Positions 47,499 to 58,805 of a stretch of 64,000 bases of DNA are shown here, piece by piece (the stretch's first letter is position 1; every line of letters starts with the position of its first letter). The stretch comes from Brachybacterium endophyticum. Its GTDB lineage: Bacteria; Actinomycetota; Actinomycetes; Actinomycetales; Dermabacteraceae. The translations under genes and the position numbers were made by a program. The notes below the pieces were generated by a model, which did no database searches, was not told where the DNA came from, and worked only from the letters and a program-made list of their open reading frames with translations. Where the stretch lies: assembly GCF_003130585.1 (NCBI RefSeq), contig NZ_QFKX01000004.1:287305-351304 (forward strand), in the 5' to 3' direction.

Positions 47499-48725
47499 GT
47501 GGTCGAGACCCCCTCCCCCGCCGACAGTCCGGACCCCACCCCGCTGAGCGCGCCGCGCGACGGCCTGGTGCCGGTGATCGACCGCATCCAGCCGCTGCTG
47601 GTCTGGTGCGAGGCCGCCGCCGCGGATCCCGACGAGCCCGTCGCGGTCGACGCCGAGCGCGCCTCCTCCTACCGCTACAGCGCGAAGGCCTACCTGGTGC
47701 AGATCCGCACCGAGGCCGCGGGGACCGCTCTCATCGATCCCCTCGCCTTCACCCTCCCCTCGACCTTCCTCACGCTGATGAACGAGCGGGAATGGGTCCT
47801 GCACGCCGCCACCCAGGACCTCCCCAGTCTGGGAGAGATCGGCCTGCGGCCGCGGAGCCTGTTCGACACCGAGCTGGCGGCCCGCCTGCTGGGGATGCCC
47901 CGCGTGGGGCTCGGCGCGGTCGTCGAGGACACCCTGGGGCTCCGCCTGGCCAAGGAGCACTCGGCGGCGGACTGGTCCACGCGCCCGCTGCCCGAGCCGT
48001 GGCTGGTGTACGCGGCCCTGGACGTCGAGGTCCTCGTCGAGGTGCGGGACGTGCTCGCCGCCCGACTCGAGGCAGCCGGCAAGACCGGCTGGGCGCGCGA
48101 GGAGTTCGCCCACGAGCTCGCGCACCCGCTCCCGGCCACCCGCGCCGAGCCCTGGCGCCGCCTGCACGGCATCGGCGCGCTGCGCTCCTCCCAGCAGCTC
48201 GCGGCCGCGCGCGCGATGTGGGAGCGTCGCGACGAGCTGGCCCGCGCCCAGGACCTCTCCCCGCACCGCGTGATCAAGGACCGCGCGATCGTGGACGCCG
48301 CGAAGGTCGCGACCGTCTCCCACACGGCGTTCCTGGCCGCTCTGCCGAAGTCGCTGCGCGGCAAGGAGCCCTGGTGGCAGGCGGCGCGTTCGGGGGCGAT
48401 GGCCCCTGAGGCGCACCTGCCCCCTCGGGCGGAGCCCTCCTACCCTCCGCCCCACAAGCTGTGGTCGAAGAAGTGGCCGCTGGTCTGGGAGCGCTACCAG
48501 GTGATCCGCGGCGCCGTCACCGAGCGGGCCGAGCAGCTCGACCTCCCCTCGGAGAACCTGATCACCCCGAGCCTGCTGCGCCAGTGGGTGTGGGAGCACG
48601 AGACGCCGGGCGGGGCCGAGGAGATCCACGCCCAGCTGACGGGCCTCGGGGCGCGCGACTGGCAGGCGGGGATCGTCGCTCCCGTCCTCGCCGGCACGGC
48701 CACGCGCTCCCCGGCCGCGGGCTGA
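47499..48725 (+). CDS. rnd: Ribonuclease D (HRDC domain)
   Basis: This is a 3'-5' exoribonuclease of the DEDDy family (408 aa), Rv2681-like. Exo I is VAVDAERASSYRY, Exo II is around LHAATQDLPSL, and Exo III is YAALDVEVLVEV. An HRDC domain follows near residues 225-300, then a C-terminal RNase D extension. In this family tRNA or stable-RNA trimming is expected. GGAGG lies nine bases before the GTG at 47499. The gene ends nine bases from the convergent NUDIX gene. Confidence 0.9.
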   Translation: MVETPSPADSPDPTPLSAPRDGLVPVIDRIQPLLVWCEAAAADPDEPVAVDAERASSYRYSAKAYLVQIRTEAAGTALIDPLAFTLPSTFLTLMNEREWVLHAATQDLPSLGEIGLRPRSLFDTELAARLLGMPRVGLGAVVEDTLGLRLAKEHSAADWSTRPLPEPWLVYAALDVEVLVEVRDVLAARLEAAGKTGWAREEFAHELAHPLPATRAEPWRRLHGIGALRSSQQLAAARAMWERRDELARAQDLSPHRVIKDRAIVDAAKVATVSHTAFLAALPKSLRGKEPWWQAARSGAMAPEAHLPPRAEPSYPPPHKLWSKKWPLVWERYQVIRGAVTERAEQLDLPSENLITPSLLRQWVWEHETPGGAEEIHAQLTGLGARDWQAGIVAPVLAGTATRSPAAG

Positions 48726-48734
48726 GGCTCGCGC

Positions 48735-51163
<2,429 letters not shown>

Positions 51164-51165
51164 TC

Positions 51166-51171
51166 AACCTA
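51166..51171 (-). promoter_or_regulatory. Possible leaderless -10 box of pyrG
   Basis: On the minus strand TAGGTT lies eight bases before the pyrG GTG, in the short gap after the glycosyltransferase gene. Confidence 0.35.
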
Positions 51172-51174
51172 GCA

Positions 51175-52347
51175 TCAGACGGCTCCTCCGCGCTCCCGGC
51201 GCGACGGGTCGGACAGAGCGATCCCGAGCACGTCGGACAGCTGCCGGGCGAGCTCGCCGGGCCCGGGCAGTTCTCGGGCACGTGCGAGCGAGGCGTCGGC
51301 GGCGCGGCCTCGCGCCCCGGGGTCGGCCATCGCCAGGATCTCCTGCGCCAGCGCCCGGGTGTCCCCGACCTCGACCAGCCGTGCGGCGTCCCCGGTGACC
51401 CAGCGGGTGCCGCCGGCATCGGTCGCGACCACCGCACGGCCCGCCTGCAGCGCCTCCTGGAGGAAGACCGGCTGGCCCTCCCACAGCGCGGCGGAGACCA
51501 CGACCTGGCACTCACGCAGCAGGGCGGGGACGTCCTCGCGTCTGCCCAGCAACGTCACCGGGAGGCCCTCGGTGGTGATCCTGCTGCGCAGGTGCGGCTC
51601 GAGCGGCCCGTCGCCGGCGATGCTCACGTGCACGCGCGGGGCGGCGGGCACGCGGCCGATGTGGGCGACGGCGTCGAGCAGGTCGTCCAGACCCTTCTGC
51701 GGGGCGAGCCGGCCGACCGTGAGCACCTCGAGCGTGCGAGCGGCCGGAGATCCCTCTTCCGCCGTCTCGCCCTCGGGGGGTCGGGCTCCCGCGCCGGCCC
51801 GGGCGGGAGGCCTCTCCTCCGCGGCGCTGCCCGAGCCCTGGCCGGACGGCGCCGGGATGATCGCGTGCTCGAGCGCGGCCACGCCCCTCACCAGCGCGTC
51901 GAGGTCCGGGGACACGGTCAGCACCACGTCGGCGCGCCGGCGGATCGTGGCGAGCAGCGCCCGTCCGATCACGCGCAGGGGCAGCGGACCGTCGACCCGA
52001 TTGTGCAGCGTCACCACGAGTCGGGGCCTGCGAGGACGGCCGCCGCGGGCGAGGGCGGCGAGCGCACCCGCGCGCAGACCGTGGGCGTGCACGGCCTCGA
52101 CGCCGTCGGGGCCGCCTCCCCGGTGCATCGCCGTCCGCAGCCGGCGCACGGTGACCAGGTCCCGCGGCGAGGGGCGCGAGGGGATCCGCACGGCGGCGTC
52201 GACGGGGACGGCGCCGCCCGCCTGCAGGACCTCCCGCTCCATGCGCACGTGCGCGGCGAGCCCTCCGCTCGCGGTGGGCTCCACGATCAGCACCCGCGGA
52301 CGGGCAGCGGCGGGACCGCCCGCCCGGCCCGGTGCCGCGCCGCTCAT
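51175..52347 (-). CDS. Glycosyltransferase, GT4 type
   Basis: This GT-B-fold glycosyltransferase of 390 aa is the third member of a membrane-glycan set. The N-terminal half starts RVLIVEPTASGGLAAHVRMEREVL. The C-terminal sugar-nucleotide half has EVLTVGRLAPQKGLDDLLDAV and the E-x7-E motif in WEGQPVFLQEALQAG. A disordered insert (about residues 185-225) splits the two halves. The sugar and acceptor are unknown. The ATG overlaps the stop of the MurJ-like gene, and pyrG follows. Confidence 0.85.
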   Translation of the reverse strand: MSGAAPGRAGGPAAARPRVLIVEPTASGGLAAHVRMEREVLQAGGAVPVDAAVRIPSRPSPRDLVTVRRLRTAMHRGGGPDGVEAVHAHGLRAGALAALARGGRPRRPRLVVTLHNRVDGPLPLRVIGRALLATIRRRADVVLTVSPDLDALVRGVAALEHAIIPAPSGQGSGSAAEERPPARAGAGARPPEGETAEEGSPAARTLEVLTVGRLAPQKGLDDLLDAVAHIGRVPAAPRVHVSIAGDGPLEPHLRSRITTEGLPVTLLGRREDVPALLRECQVVVSAALWEGQPVFLQEALQAGRAVVATDAGGTRWVTGDAARLVEVGDTRALAQEILAMADPGARGRAADASLARARELPGPGELARQLSDVLGIALSDPSRRERGGAV

Positions 52348-54041
52348 GCTCGGTCGGCCCGTCGTGAGCGGAGGCGGCGCAGCAGCCCGAGGGCCGTCGA
52401 GCGATCGGTCAGCATCATCGCGCCGAGGGCGAGCAGGCTGCCGGTGGCCCCGGTGAGCAGACCGATCAGCACGCACAGCAGCTCCGAGGTGCCCTGGTCC
52501 ACGAGCGCCCGACCCAGCAGGAGCCCGGGGATCGCCGCGGCGATCGAGACCAGCGCACCCACGGGCACCACCCGCGCGAGCGGCGCGCCGGAGCCCGGCC
52601 CCTCGAGGAGGTCGGCGACCCGGACCAGTGCGGTGATGCCGGAGACCCACATGCCGGCGCTCAGAGCGAGGCCGAAGGCCGTCGCGGCGACGGCGGCGCT
52701 GCGACTGGTGGACAGGGCGGCGACGCCCACGATCAGCACCCCGCCGACGACCCAGCCGATCGACCCCACCACGAGGGCGTCACGGGCGCGCATCGCGGCC
52801 GACAGCAGGCGCGTGCACTGCATCGTGATCGCATACGGCAGCAGTCCCATCGAGAGGGCGGCGACCGCCGCCCCGACCCCGTCGGCCCCGGCACGGTCGA
52901 TGTGGTGGAAGAAGGCCTCGATCGCGGGGCCGGCGGCGAACAGGGTGGCCGCTCCGACGGTCGCGATCACCACCACCGAGCGCAGGGAGGCGCGGGCCGT
53001 GGTCGCGAACCCGCGCAGGTCCCCGACCAGCCGCTGCTCGGACAGGTGCGGGAAGACGCTCGTGATCAGAGGGACGACGAGCACGGCGTAGGGCAGCAGG
53101 TAGATCGCCTGGGCGTACTGGAAGACCGGCAGGGTGCCGGTGCCGCCGGTGCGCATGGCCAGCAGCAGCACGAGGGCGAGGGCGAGCTGCTGGGCCCCGA
53201 CCGTGCCGAGGCCCGCTCCCGCCAGTCGCAGCGCCTTCGAGGCCATCCCCGGGGGCATCCGCACGGCGAAGCGCAGGCGCAGTCCCGCACGACGGGCGGG
53301 CACGAGCACCGCGAGGGCCATCACCACCACGCCGGCGGTGGTGCCCCACGCCAGCAGCCCCTGGGCGAGCGGGGAGATCGAGCCGGCCGTCGCGACGGCC
53401 GGCACCGCCGCGGCGTACAGCCGGTAGGAGATGATCACGACGAGGGAGGACAGCAGCGGCACCAGCGCCGGCCAGAAGAAGCGCTTGCGGGCCTGCAAAT
53501 AGGCCCCGAGCACGACGGTCACCCCGTACAGCGGCAGCTGGATCGCGAAGATCCGCAGCATCGTGGTGCCCAGCGAGAGCACCGCGTCGTCCGTGTCGCT
53601 GCTGGAGAGCACGAGCGTGGCGATCGGCTGCGCGAGCGCGGCCACCAGGATCGCCAGCGGCACCGTGAGCAGCAGCATCCAGGTCAGCAGCGCCGAGATG
53701 ATGGTGTCCGCCCGGCGGCGCCCCTCCCCCGTCACGTCGTTGTCCACGAGCCCGGCGACCAGGGGCACCACGCTGGCAGCGAGCGCGCCGCCGGCGGCGA
53801 CCTCGAACAGGAGGTTCGGGACCAGGTTCGCGCTCGCGTAGGCGGTGCCGACGTCGCCCGCACCGACGCTCGCACCGAAGACGAGGTAGCGCAGGAATCC
53901 GATGATGCGGGCGGCGAGGGTGATCACCAGGATCAGCGTCGCGCCGCGGACGATCGCGCGCGCGGTCGCGCCCGGCGACCCCGGGGCCTCGGGGCCGCTG
54001 CCGGCGCCCTCGAGAGTGGGATCGGGAACCGACCCGCTCAT
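52344..54041 (-). CDS. MurJ/MviN-like lipid flippase
   Basis: This is a 565-aa polytopic membrane protein of the MOP superfamily, MurJ-like, with about 14 helices. The N-terminal ARIIGFLRYLVFGASVGAGDVGTAYASANLVPNLLFEVAAGGALAAS is the MurJ signature. GGTGTLPVFQYAQAIYLLPYAVLVVPLITSVFPHLSEQ lies in the middle. It lacks the cytoplasmic pseudokinase extension of mycobacterial MviN. GGAGG lies seven bases before the ATG at 54041. Neighbours (MraY-like transferase, glycosyltransferase) point to flipping of a lipid-linked glycan; it may be this genome's lipid II flippase or a second copy. Confidence 0.85.
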   Translation of the reverse strand: MSGSVPDPTLEGAGSGPEAPGSPGATARAIVRGATLILVITLAARIIGFLRYLVFGASVGAGDVGTAYASANLVPNLLFEVAAGGALAASVVPLVAGLVDNDVTGEGRRRADTIISALLTWMLLLTVPLAILVAALAQPIATLVLSSSDTDDAVLSLGTTMLRIFAIQLPLYGVTVVLGAYLQARKRFFWPALVPLLSSLVVIISYRLYAAAVPAVATAGSISPLAQGLLAWGTTAGVVVMALAVLVPARRAGLRLRFAVRMPPGMASKALRLAGAGLGTVGAQQLALALVLLLAMRTGGTGTLPVFQYAQAIYLLPYAVLVVPLITSVFPHLSEQRLVGDLRGFATTARASLRSVVVIATVGAATLFAAGPAIEAFFHHIDRAGADGVGAAVAALSMGLLPYAITMQCTRLLSAAMRARDALVVGSIGWVVGGVLIVGVAALSTSRSAAVAATAFGLALSAGMWVSGITALVRVADLLEGPGSGAPLARVVPVGALVSIAAAIPGLLLGRALVDQGTSELLCVLIGLLTGATGSLLALGAMMLTDRSTALGLLRRLRSRRADRA

Positions 54042-54868
54042 GCGCCCTCCTCCGTCGCTGCAGCGCCCGCCGCGGACGAGGAGACGTCCGCTGAGGACGT
54101 GTCCGGGACGCGCCGACCGAGATGGTCCAGTCGACGCAGCAGGGGCCGGGAGTCGATGACCGCGCTGAAGCTCACCCGTTCGCTGGCCAGCGTCAGCACA
54201 CCGAGGACCCCGAGCACGCCGAGTCGACCGGCGGGCCCCAGACGCCGGGCGGCCGCGGAGCCGACGAGTGCGCCGAGCACGTTGGCGCCGGTGTCCCCGA
54301 GCATCCCGCGCTCGGTGAGATCGGTGGGGAGGGCCGCGACCCCCAGCGCTCCGGCGAGGACCGCGAGATCGCGCCCGCCGGTGTCGCGGGCGCCGCCGCC
54401 GGATGGCAGCGCGAGCAGCGCCGCGCAGGCCGTCGTGACCTTGAGCGCGCGGCCCGGTCGCAGGTCCAGCAGGTTCGCGAGATTCGCAGCGCCCGCGGAG
54501 ATGGCGCCGTCCAGGACGACCCCCGCGGCGGTGCGCCCCGGAACGGCAGCCGCGGTCCCCAGGCACAGCAGGGGGATGCCGAGCGCCTTGGCCGCACCGG
54601 TGGTGAGCGTGCCGCGGCGCAGAGCGCCCAGATGTCCGCGCAGACCCTTGCTGGGAGCGATCCCGCGAGCGCGCAGGAACGGCTCGAGGACGTCGTCCGC
54701 GAGGCCGAGGGCGCCGATCCCGGCCACGCCGACCGCATCGACACGGCGACGCCCGACGGCCAGCAGGGCGACCGCGCCGCCGGCGACGGCGATGCCCTCG
54801 GCGAGGGTCACCTCGCGGCCGGCGTGGTTGTGCCGACGCAGGACCCGCAGGGGATCGGGACGGCTCAT
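54038..54868 (-). CDS. MraY/WecA-like phosphoglycosyl transferase homologue
   Basis: This is a 276-aa membrane protein of the glycosyltransferase-4 (MraY/WecA) type, smaller than MraY. Recognisable parts are HNHAGREVTLAEG near residue 13-25, Asp58-Asp59 in GLADDV, KGLRGH at 74-79, NLANLLDLRPGRALK at 129-143 and GMLGDTGANVLGA near 188-200. The canonical lysine of the DDxxK motif is absent. It may still transfer a phosphosugar to polyprenyl phosphate, or have lost activity. It overlaps steB and the MurJ-like gene by ATGA junctions. Confidence 0.72.
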   Translation of the reverse strand: MSRPDPLRVLRRHNHAGREVTLAEGIAVAGGAVALLAVGRRRVDAVGVAGIGALGLADDVLEPFLRARGIAPSKGLRGHLGALRRGTLTTGAAKALGIPLLCLGTAAAVPGRTAAGVVLDGAISAGAANLANLLDLRPGRALKVTTACAALLALPSGGGARDTGGRDLAVLAGALGVAALPTDLTERGMLGDTGANVLGALVGSAAARRLGPAGRLGVLGVLGVLTLASERVSFSAVIDSRPLLRRLDHLGRRVPDTSSADVSSSAAGAAATEEGA

Positions 54869-55896
54869 CCCTCGCCCCCGCCGTTCCCGCCGGTGTCCTT
54901 GCCGCCGTCGTCGCCCGCGCCGGAGCCGCCGGGGACCTCGGGGACCCGGTCCTGGGCATCGGACGCGGTCCCGTAGCTGCCGGTGGTGCCCCGCACCTGG
55001 TCGGCCAGCGCCAGCACGGCGATCGTCGGCCCGTCCGGGGACTGCAGGCGGTCCCCGCTCGAGACGCCCTTGAAGCGCGAGTCACCGCGCACCGTGCGCA
55101 GCAGTCCGGCGCTGTCGTCGTTGGTGGGGGTCGAACCGGAGACGACCGTGGGGATGCTCGTGTCCACCAGGGCCTGCAGCAGGCCGGTCTGGGCCTGCAG
55201 CAGCAGCCGGGTGCGCTCGGAGGAGGTCTTCGAGTCGTCGCCCGCGACCGCCAGGTCGTCCGGAGCCGCGCTCGCCATCACCACCGAGTCCACGCTCGCG
55301 CGGGTCGAGCCGTCGACGGCGACCAGCCGAGCATCGGTGAGCACGGCCCACATCCGCTCGCGCTTGCCGGCGCCGAGGGAGCCGTCGGTCAGGAGGGTCC
55401 CGGTCACGGTGGTCAGGGCCTCGGCGTTGGAGTCCGCGCCCTTCTTCGCGCCCGCGACCACGGAGCCGTCGATCTTCTCGAGCTCGGTGAGTGCCTCGGC
55501 GCGGCTCCGCCCCTGGGAGGGGTCCCACAGGGAGCCCTGCAGCTTCACGGACACCGGGGTGTCGGCCCCGGCCTCGTCCAGCAGGGAGGAGACCGAGTCG
55601 GCCGGGGACTTCACGGAATCGTCGTCGTAGACCACGGCCGTGCTGCGGCCGTGGAGGGTCCCGGAGACCAGATCCGGGCCGGTCCTGGAGATGAACGCCC
55701 CCAGCTCGTCGTTCTGGGAGGTCAGCGACTCGTTGTCGGCGCGCAGACCATCCTTCTCCGTGCGCAGCTGCTCGACCTGCCCGGTCAGCTGGGACCCCAG
55801 GTTCTCGCGCAGCGGGCCTGCCCCGAGCACGATCCCCACCGCGAGGGCGAGGAACACGGAGATCAGGGAGACCAGGTGGTAGCGGAAGTCGATCAC
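54865..55896 (-). CDS. steB: SteB / MctB-family membrane-anchored coiled-coil protein
   Basis: This 343-aa protein is the homologue of Corynebacterium SteB and M. tuberculosis Rv1698 (MctB, annotated as copper transporter). It begins MIDFRYHLVSLISVFLALAVGIVLGAGPL, one membrane helix, followed by a coiled coil (VEQLRTEKDGLRADNESLTSQNDEL) and a globular domain. The C-terminal tail is Gly/Asp-rich. AGGAG lies nine bases before the GTG at 55896. It follows steA directly. In Corynebacterium SteAB act at cytokinesis; a role in copper is reported for mycobacteria. Confidence 0.87.
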   Translation of the reverse strand: MIDFRYHLVSLISVFLALAVGIVLGAGPLRENLGSQLTGQVEQLRTEKDGLRADNESLTSQNDELGAFISRTGPDLVSGTLHGRSTAVVYDDDSVKSPADSVSSLLDEAGADTPVSVKLQGSLWDPSQGRSRAEALTELEKIDGSVVAGAKKGADSNAEALTTVTGTLLTDGSLGAGKRERMWAVLTDARLVAVDGSTRASVDSVVMASAAPDDLAVAGDDSKTSSERTRLLLQAQTGLLQALVDTSIPTVVSGSTPTNDDSAGLLRTVRGDSRFKGVSSGDRLQSPDGPTIAVLALADQVRGTTGSYGTASDAQDRVPEVPGGSGAGDDGGKDTGGNGGGEG

Positions 55897-55908
55897 GGAC
55901 CGTGGCTC

Positions 55909-57090
55909 CTAGGTTCCGGTGGCGGGTCGAGTGGCGAACAGCGAGGTGAACCACGACAGGGCGTCGTCCCATCGTGCTCCGAGGAGCTGGAAGGTCGCCT
56001 GTCCGCCCGGTGTGGCCCACATGGCCACGGCCAGGGCGAGCAGCCCGGCGACGGCGAGCAGCACCAGCTGGGGCGTGGAGATCCGCTGACGATACAGGCG
56101 CGAGACGCCCTTGGCGTCCACGAGCTTGGAGCCCACGCGCAGTCGGGTCAGAAAGGTCGAGCTCATGCCGGCGCGCCCCTTGTCGAGGAACTCCTCGAGG
56201 GTGCCGTGGGTGCCGACGGCGACGATGACGCTGGCGCCCTTCTCGTCGGCCAGCAGCATCGCGATGTCCTCGCTGGTGCCGGCGGCCGGGAACACCACGG
56301 ATCTGTCCTGGAGTCCGAGCTCGCGCAGGCGCTCCAGGCCGGGGGCGCGGCCGTCGCGGTACGCGTGGACGACGAGCTCGGCACCGCTGGCCAGGGCCCG
56401 GTCGGAGACGGAGTCCATGTCGCCGATGATCATGTCGGGGTCCCACCCGGCCTCCAGGACGGCGTCGGCGCCGCCGTCGACCCCGATCACCACCGGCCGG
56501 TTCTCCCGCAGGAAGGGCCGCAGGGTCGCGAGGTCCTCCTTGTAGTGGTAGCCGCGCACGACGATGAGCACCGGGCGTCCGTCGAGCGCGGTGCGCACCT
56601 CGGGTGCGCCGACCCCGTCCAGCAGCAGGTCCTTCTCCCGGAGCATGTACTCCAGGGTGTTGCGGGCGAACAGCTCGAGCTGCTCGGAGAGATTCTCCCG
56701 GGATTCCTCGATCGCCATGGCGATGGACTCGGGGCTCTGACGGATGCCGGTGGCGGCGGTGCTCGCGCCGGCCCGGACGGTGCCCTCCGCGATCGTCAGC
56801 AGGGCTCCGTCGGCGACGTTCGCGAAGAGCTCGTCCCCGCAGTCGTCGACGAGGACGATCCCGTGGTCCACCAGGATCTGCGGTCCGGCGTTGGGGTAAC
56901 GGCCGGAGGTGGAGCGGGCGGCGTTGACGACGGCCGCCGGTGCCCTCTCCACGAGGGCCTCGGCGGCGACCCGGTCGATGTCCTCGTGGTCGATGACCGC
57001 GATGTCGCCGGGTTCGAGGCGCTTGGTGAGGTCCTTGGTCCGCTTGCCGATGCGGGCGGTGCCCAGGACGGTGCCGGTGGAGACGCTCAT
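55909..57090 (-). CDS. steA: Cytokinetic ring protein SteA
   Basis: SteA (393 aa) is a division-associated protein known in corynebacteria, with a central domain related to thiamine pyrophosphokinases. Visible parts are GVDGGADAVLEAGWDPDMIIGDMDSVSD, matching the TPK fold, then FPAAGTSEDIAMLLADEKGAS. A C-terminal membrane helix (PQLVLLAVAGLLALAVAMWAT) anchors it. The ATG overlaps the recN stop. The SteA-SteB pair just downstream of recN matches Rv1697-Rv1698. Confidence 0.9.
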   Translation of the reverse strand: MSVSTGTVLGTARIGKRTKDLTKRLEPGDIAVIDHEDIDRVAAEALVERAPAAVVNAARSTSGRYPNAGPQILVDHGIVLVDDCGDELFANVADGALLTIAEGTVRAGASTAATGIRQSPESIAMAIEESRENLSEQLELFARNTLEYMLREKDLLLDGVGAPEVRTALDGRPVLIVVRGYHYKEDLATLRPFLRENRPVVIGVDGGADAVLEAGWDPDMIIGDMDSVSDRALASGAELVVHAYRDGRAPGLERLRELGLQDRSVVFPAAGTSEDIAMLLADEKGASVIVAVGTHGTLEEFLDKGRAGMSSTFLTRLRVGSKLVDAKGVSRLYRQRISTPQLVLLAVAGLLALAVAMWATPGGQATFQLLGARWDDALSWFTSLFATRPATGT

Positions 57091-58793
57091 GGCGCCCCCT
57101 CGGAGGCGGAGTCCTGGAGCAGCTCGCGGGCGTGGGCGAGGGCGAGCTCGGAGGTCTCCCCCGAGAGCATGCGGGCGAGCTCGCGGATGCGTCCCTGCTC
57201 GTCGAGGGTCTCGACGGTGGAGCTGGTCTCCCCGCCCTCGCTGTGCTTGACGATCTGCAGGTGGGTGGAGGCGTGCGCGGCGACCTGCGGCAGGTGGGTG
57301 ACGACGATGACCTGGGCGTGCTCGGCCAGGCGCTGCAGCCGCTGGCCGACGGCGAGTGCGGCGCGCCCGCCGATCCCGGCGTCGATCTCGTCGAAGACGA
57401 ACACGGGGGCCGCGGTGCGGTCCTCACGGGAGGAGCCCAGCGCGACCTCGAGAGCCAGCATCACGCGCGAGAGCTCGCCGCCGCTGGCCGCGGTCGCCAC
57501 GGGCAAGTGGTCGGCACCGGGGTGGGGCGCCAGCAGGAAGACGACCCTGTCGCACCCGTGGGCGCGGGCGGGCTGCTCGCTGACGTCCACCGCGAGGCTC
57601 GCCTGGGGCATCTCGAGGTGCACGAGCTCGGTCTCGACGGCTCGCGCGAGGCGGTCGGCAGCCTCGCGCCGCGCCGCGCTGAGGTCGCTCGCGGCCTGGT
57701 CCAGCGCTTCCTGCAGGGCGCCCATCTGTCCCTGCACGCGGGTCAGCTCGCTCTCGGCGCCGTCGAAGCGGTCGAGGTCGGCGGCGGCTCCGCGGGAGGC
57801 CTCGAGGAGCTCGCCGATGGTGTCGGCGCCGCCGAGGGACGGACCGAGGTCGCGCAGCAGCGTGGTGACCTCGTGCAGTCGCTCGTTGGCCTGCTCGACG
57901 CTGCCCGGCGAGGCATCGATCCCGTCGGCGTAGCGGGAGAGCTCCGCGGCCACGTCCGAGAGCTCCAGCCGCAGGCTCTCGAGGCGTTCGAGCGGCTCGG
58001 AGAGCTCGCGGTCGGTGCCGCTCGCGGTGCGCACCTGCTCGATGGCCAGATCCAGCAGCGCGCCGGCAGCGGGTCCCTCGTCCTGGCCCAGCAGCAGCAC
58101 GGAGGCCTGCTCGGCGGCGCCGCGCAGGTCGACGGCATGGTTCAGACGGTCCAGCTGAGCACGCAGTTGCTCGTCCTCCCCCTCCTGCGGGTCGACCTCC
58201 TCGAGGCGCTCGAGCGCCGTGCGCAGCTGGGCTCCGCGGCGGTCGCGTTCGGCCACCAGGCTCTCGAGCTCCTCGACGCGCGTCTGCAGCTCCTGCCGAC
58301 GTGCCCACAGCTCGCGGTGCCGCTGCAGCGGCGGGCCGACCGTGTCCTGGGCGAAGCGGTCGAGGGCCTCGCGCTGCTGCTCGGGTTCGCGCAGTCGTGC
58401 CTGGTCGGACTGGCCGTGGACGGTGACCGCGGAGCCGACCAGACGGGCGAGGGTCCCGATCGGCACCGGCACCCCGCCGATCTGCGCCCGCGAGCGACCG
58501 TCCCGGGTGACGCGCCGGACCACGAGCACCTCGCCGGCCTCGTCCTCCGCCCCGAGCTCGTCGAGGGCGGCGACGAGCTCGTCGTGCCCGTCCAGGACCA
58601 GGGTCCCGTCCACGGTCCCGGCGGTCCCCGCCCTGCCGCGATCCAGCCGGCCTCCGAGCAGCATCGTCAGCCCGGTGACGATCATGGTCTTGCCGGCGCC
58701 GGTCTCACCGGTCAGCGCGGTGAAGCCGGGGCCGAAGCCGAGGGTCGCGTCGTCGATGACGCCGATGTGGCGGATCCGCAGGGTGGAGAGCAC
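57087..58793 (-). CDS. recN: DNA repair protein RecN
   Basis: RecN is an SMC-like ATPase for double-strand break repair (568 aa). Walker A is GETGAGKT, a long coiled-coil region spans about residues 150-370, and the C-terminal ATPase half carries the ABC signature near TAASGGELSRVMLALEV and Walker B VFVFDEIDAGIGG. It starts with GTG at 58793, 12 bases after nadK, and overlaps steA. Confidence 0.96.
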   Translation of the reverse strand: MLSTLRIRHIGVIDDATLGFGPGFTALTGETGAGKTMIVTGLTMLLGGRLDRGRAGTAGTVDGTLVLDGHDELVAALDELGAEDEAGEVLVVRRVTRDGRSRAQIGGVPVPIGTLARLVGSAVTVHGQSDQARLREPEQQREALDRFAQDTVGPPLQRHRELWARRQELQTRVEELESLVAERDRRGAQLRTALERLEEVDPQEGEDEQLRAQLDRLNHAVDLRGAAEQASVLLLGQDEGPAAGALLDLAIEQVRTASGTDRELSEPLERLESLRLELSDVAAELSRYADGIDASPGSVEQANERLHEVTTLLRDLGPSLGGADTIGELLEASRGAAADLDRFDGAESELTRVQGQMGALQEALDQAASDLSAARREAADRLARAVETELVHLEMPQASLAVDVSEQPARAHGCDRVVFLLAPHPGADHLPVATAASGGELSRVMLALEVALGSSREDRTAAPVFVFDEIDAGIGGRAALAVGQRLQRLAEHAQVIVVTHLPQVAAHASTHLQIVKHSEGGETSSTVETLDEQGRIRELARMLSGETSELALAHARELLQDSASEGAP

Positions 58794-58805
58794 GGCGGCT
58801 CCCGC

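Noticed and set aside
54038..54868. Annotation as the peptidoglycan enzyme MraY
   Set aside because: Too short, motif differs (no DDxxK lysine) and not in a dcw/mur cluster; only a distant family member.
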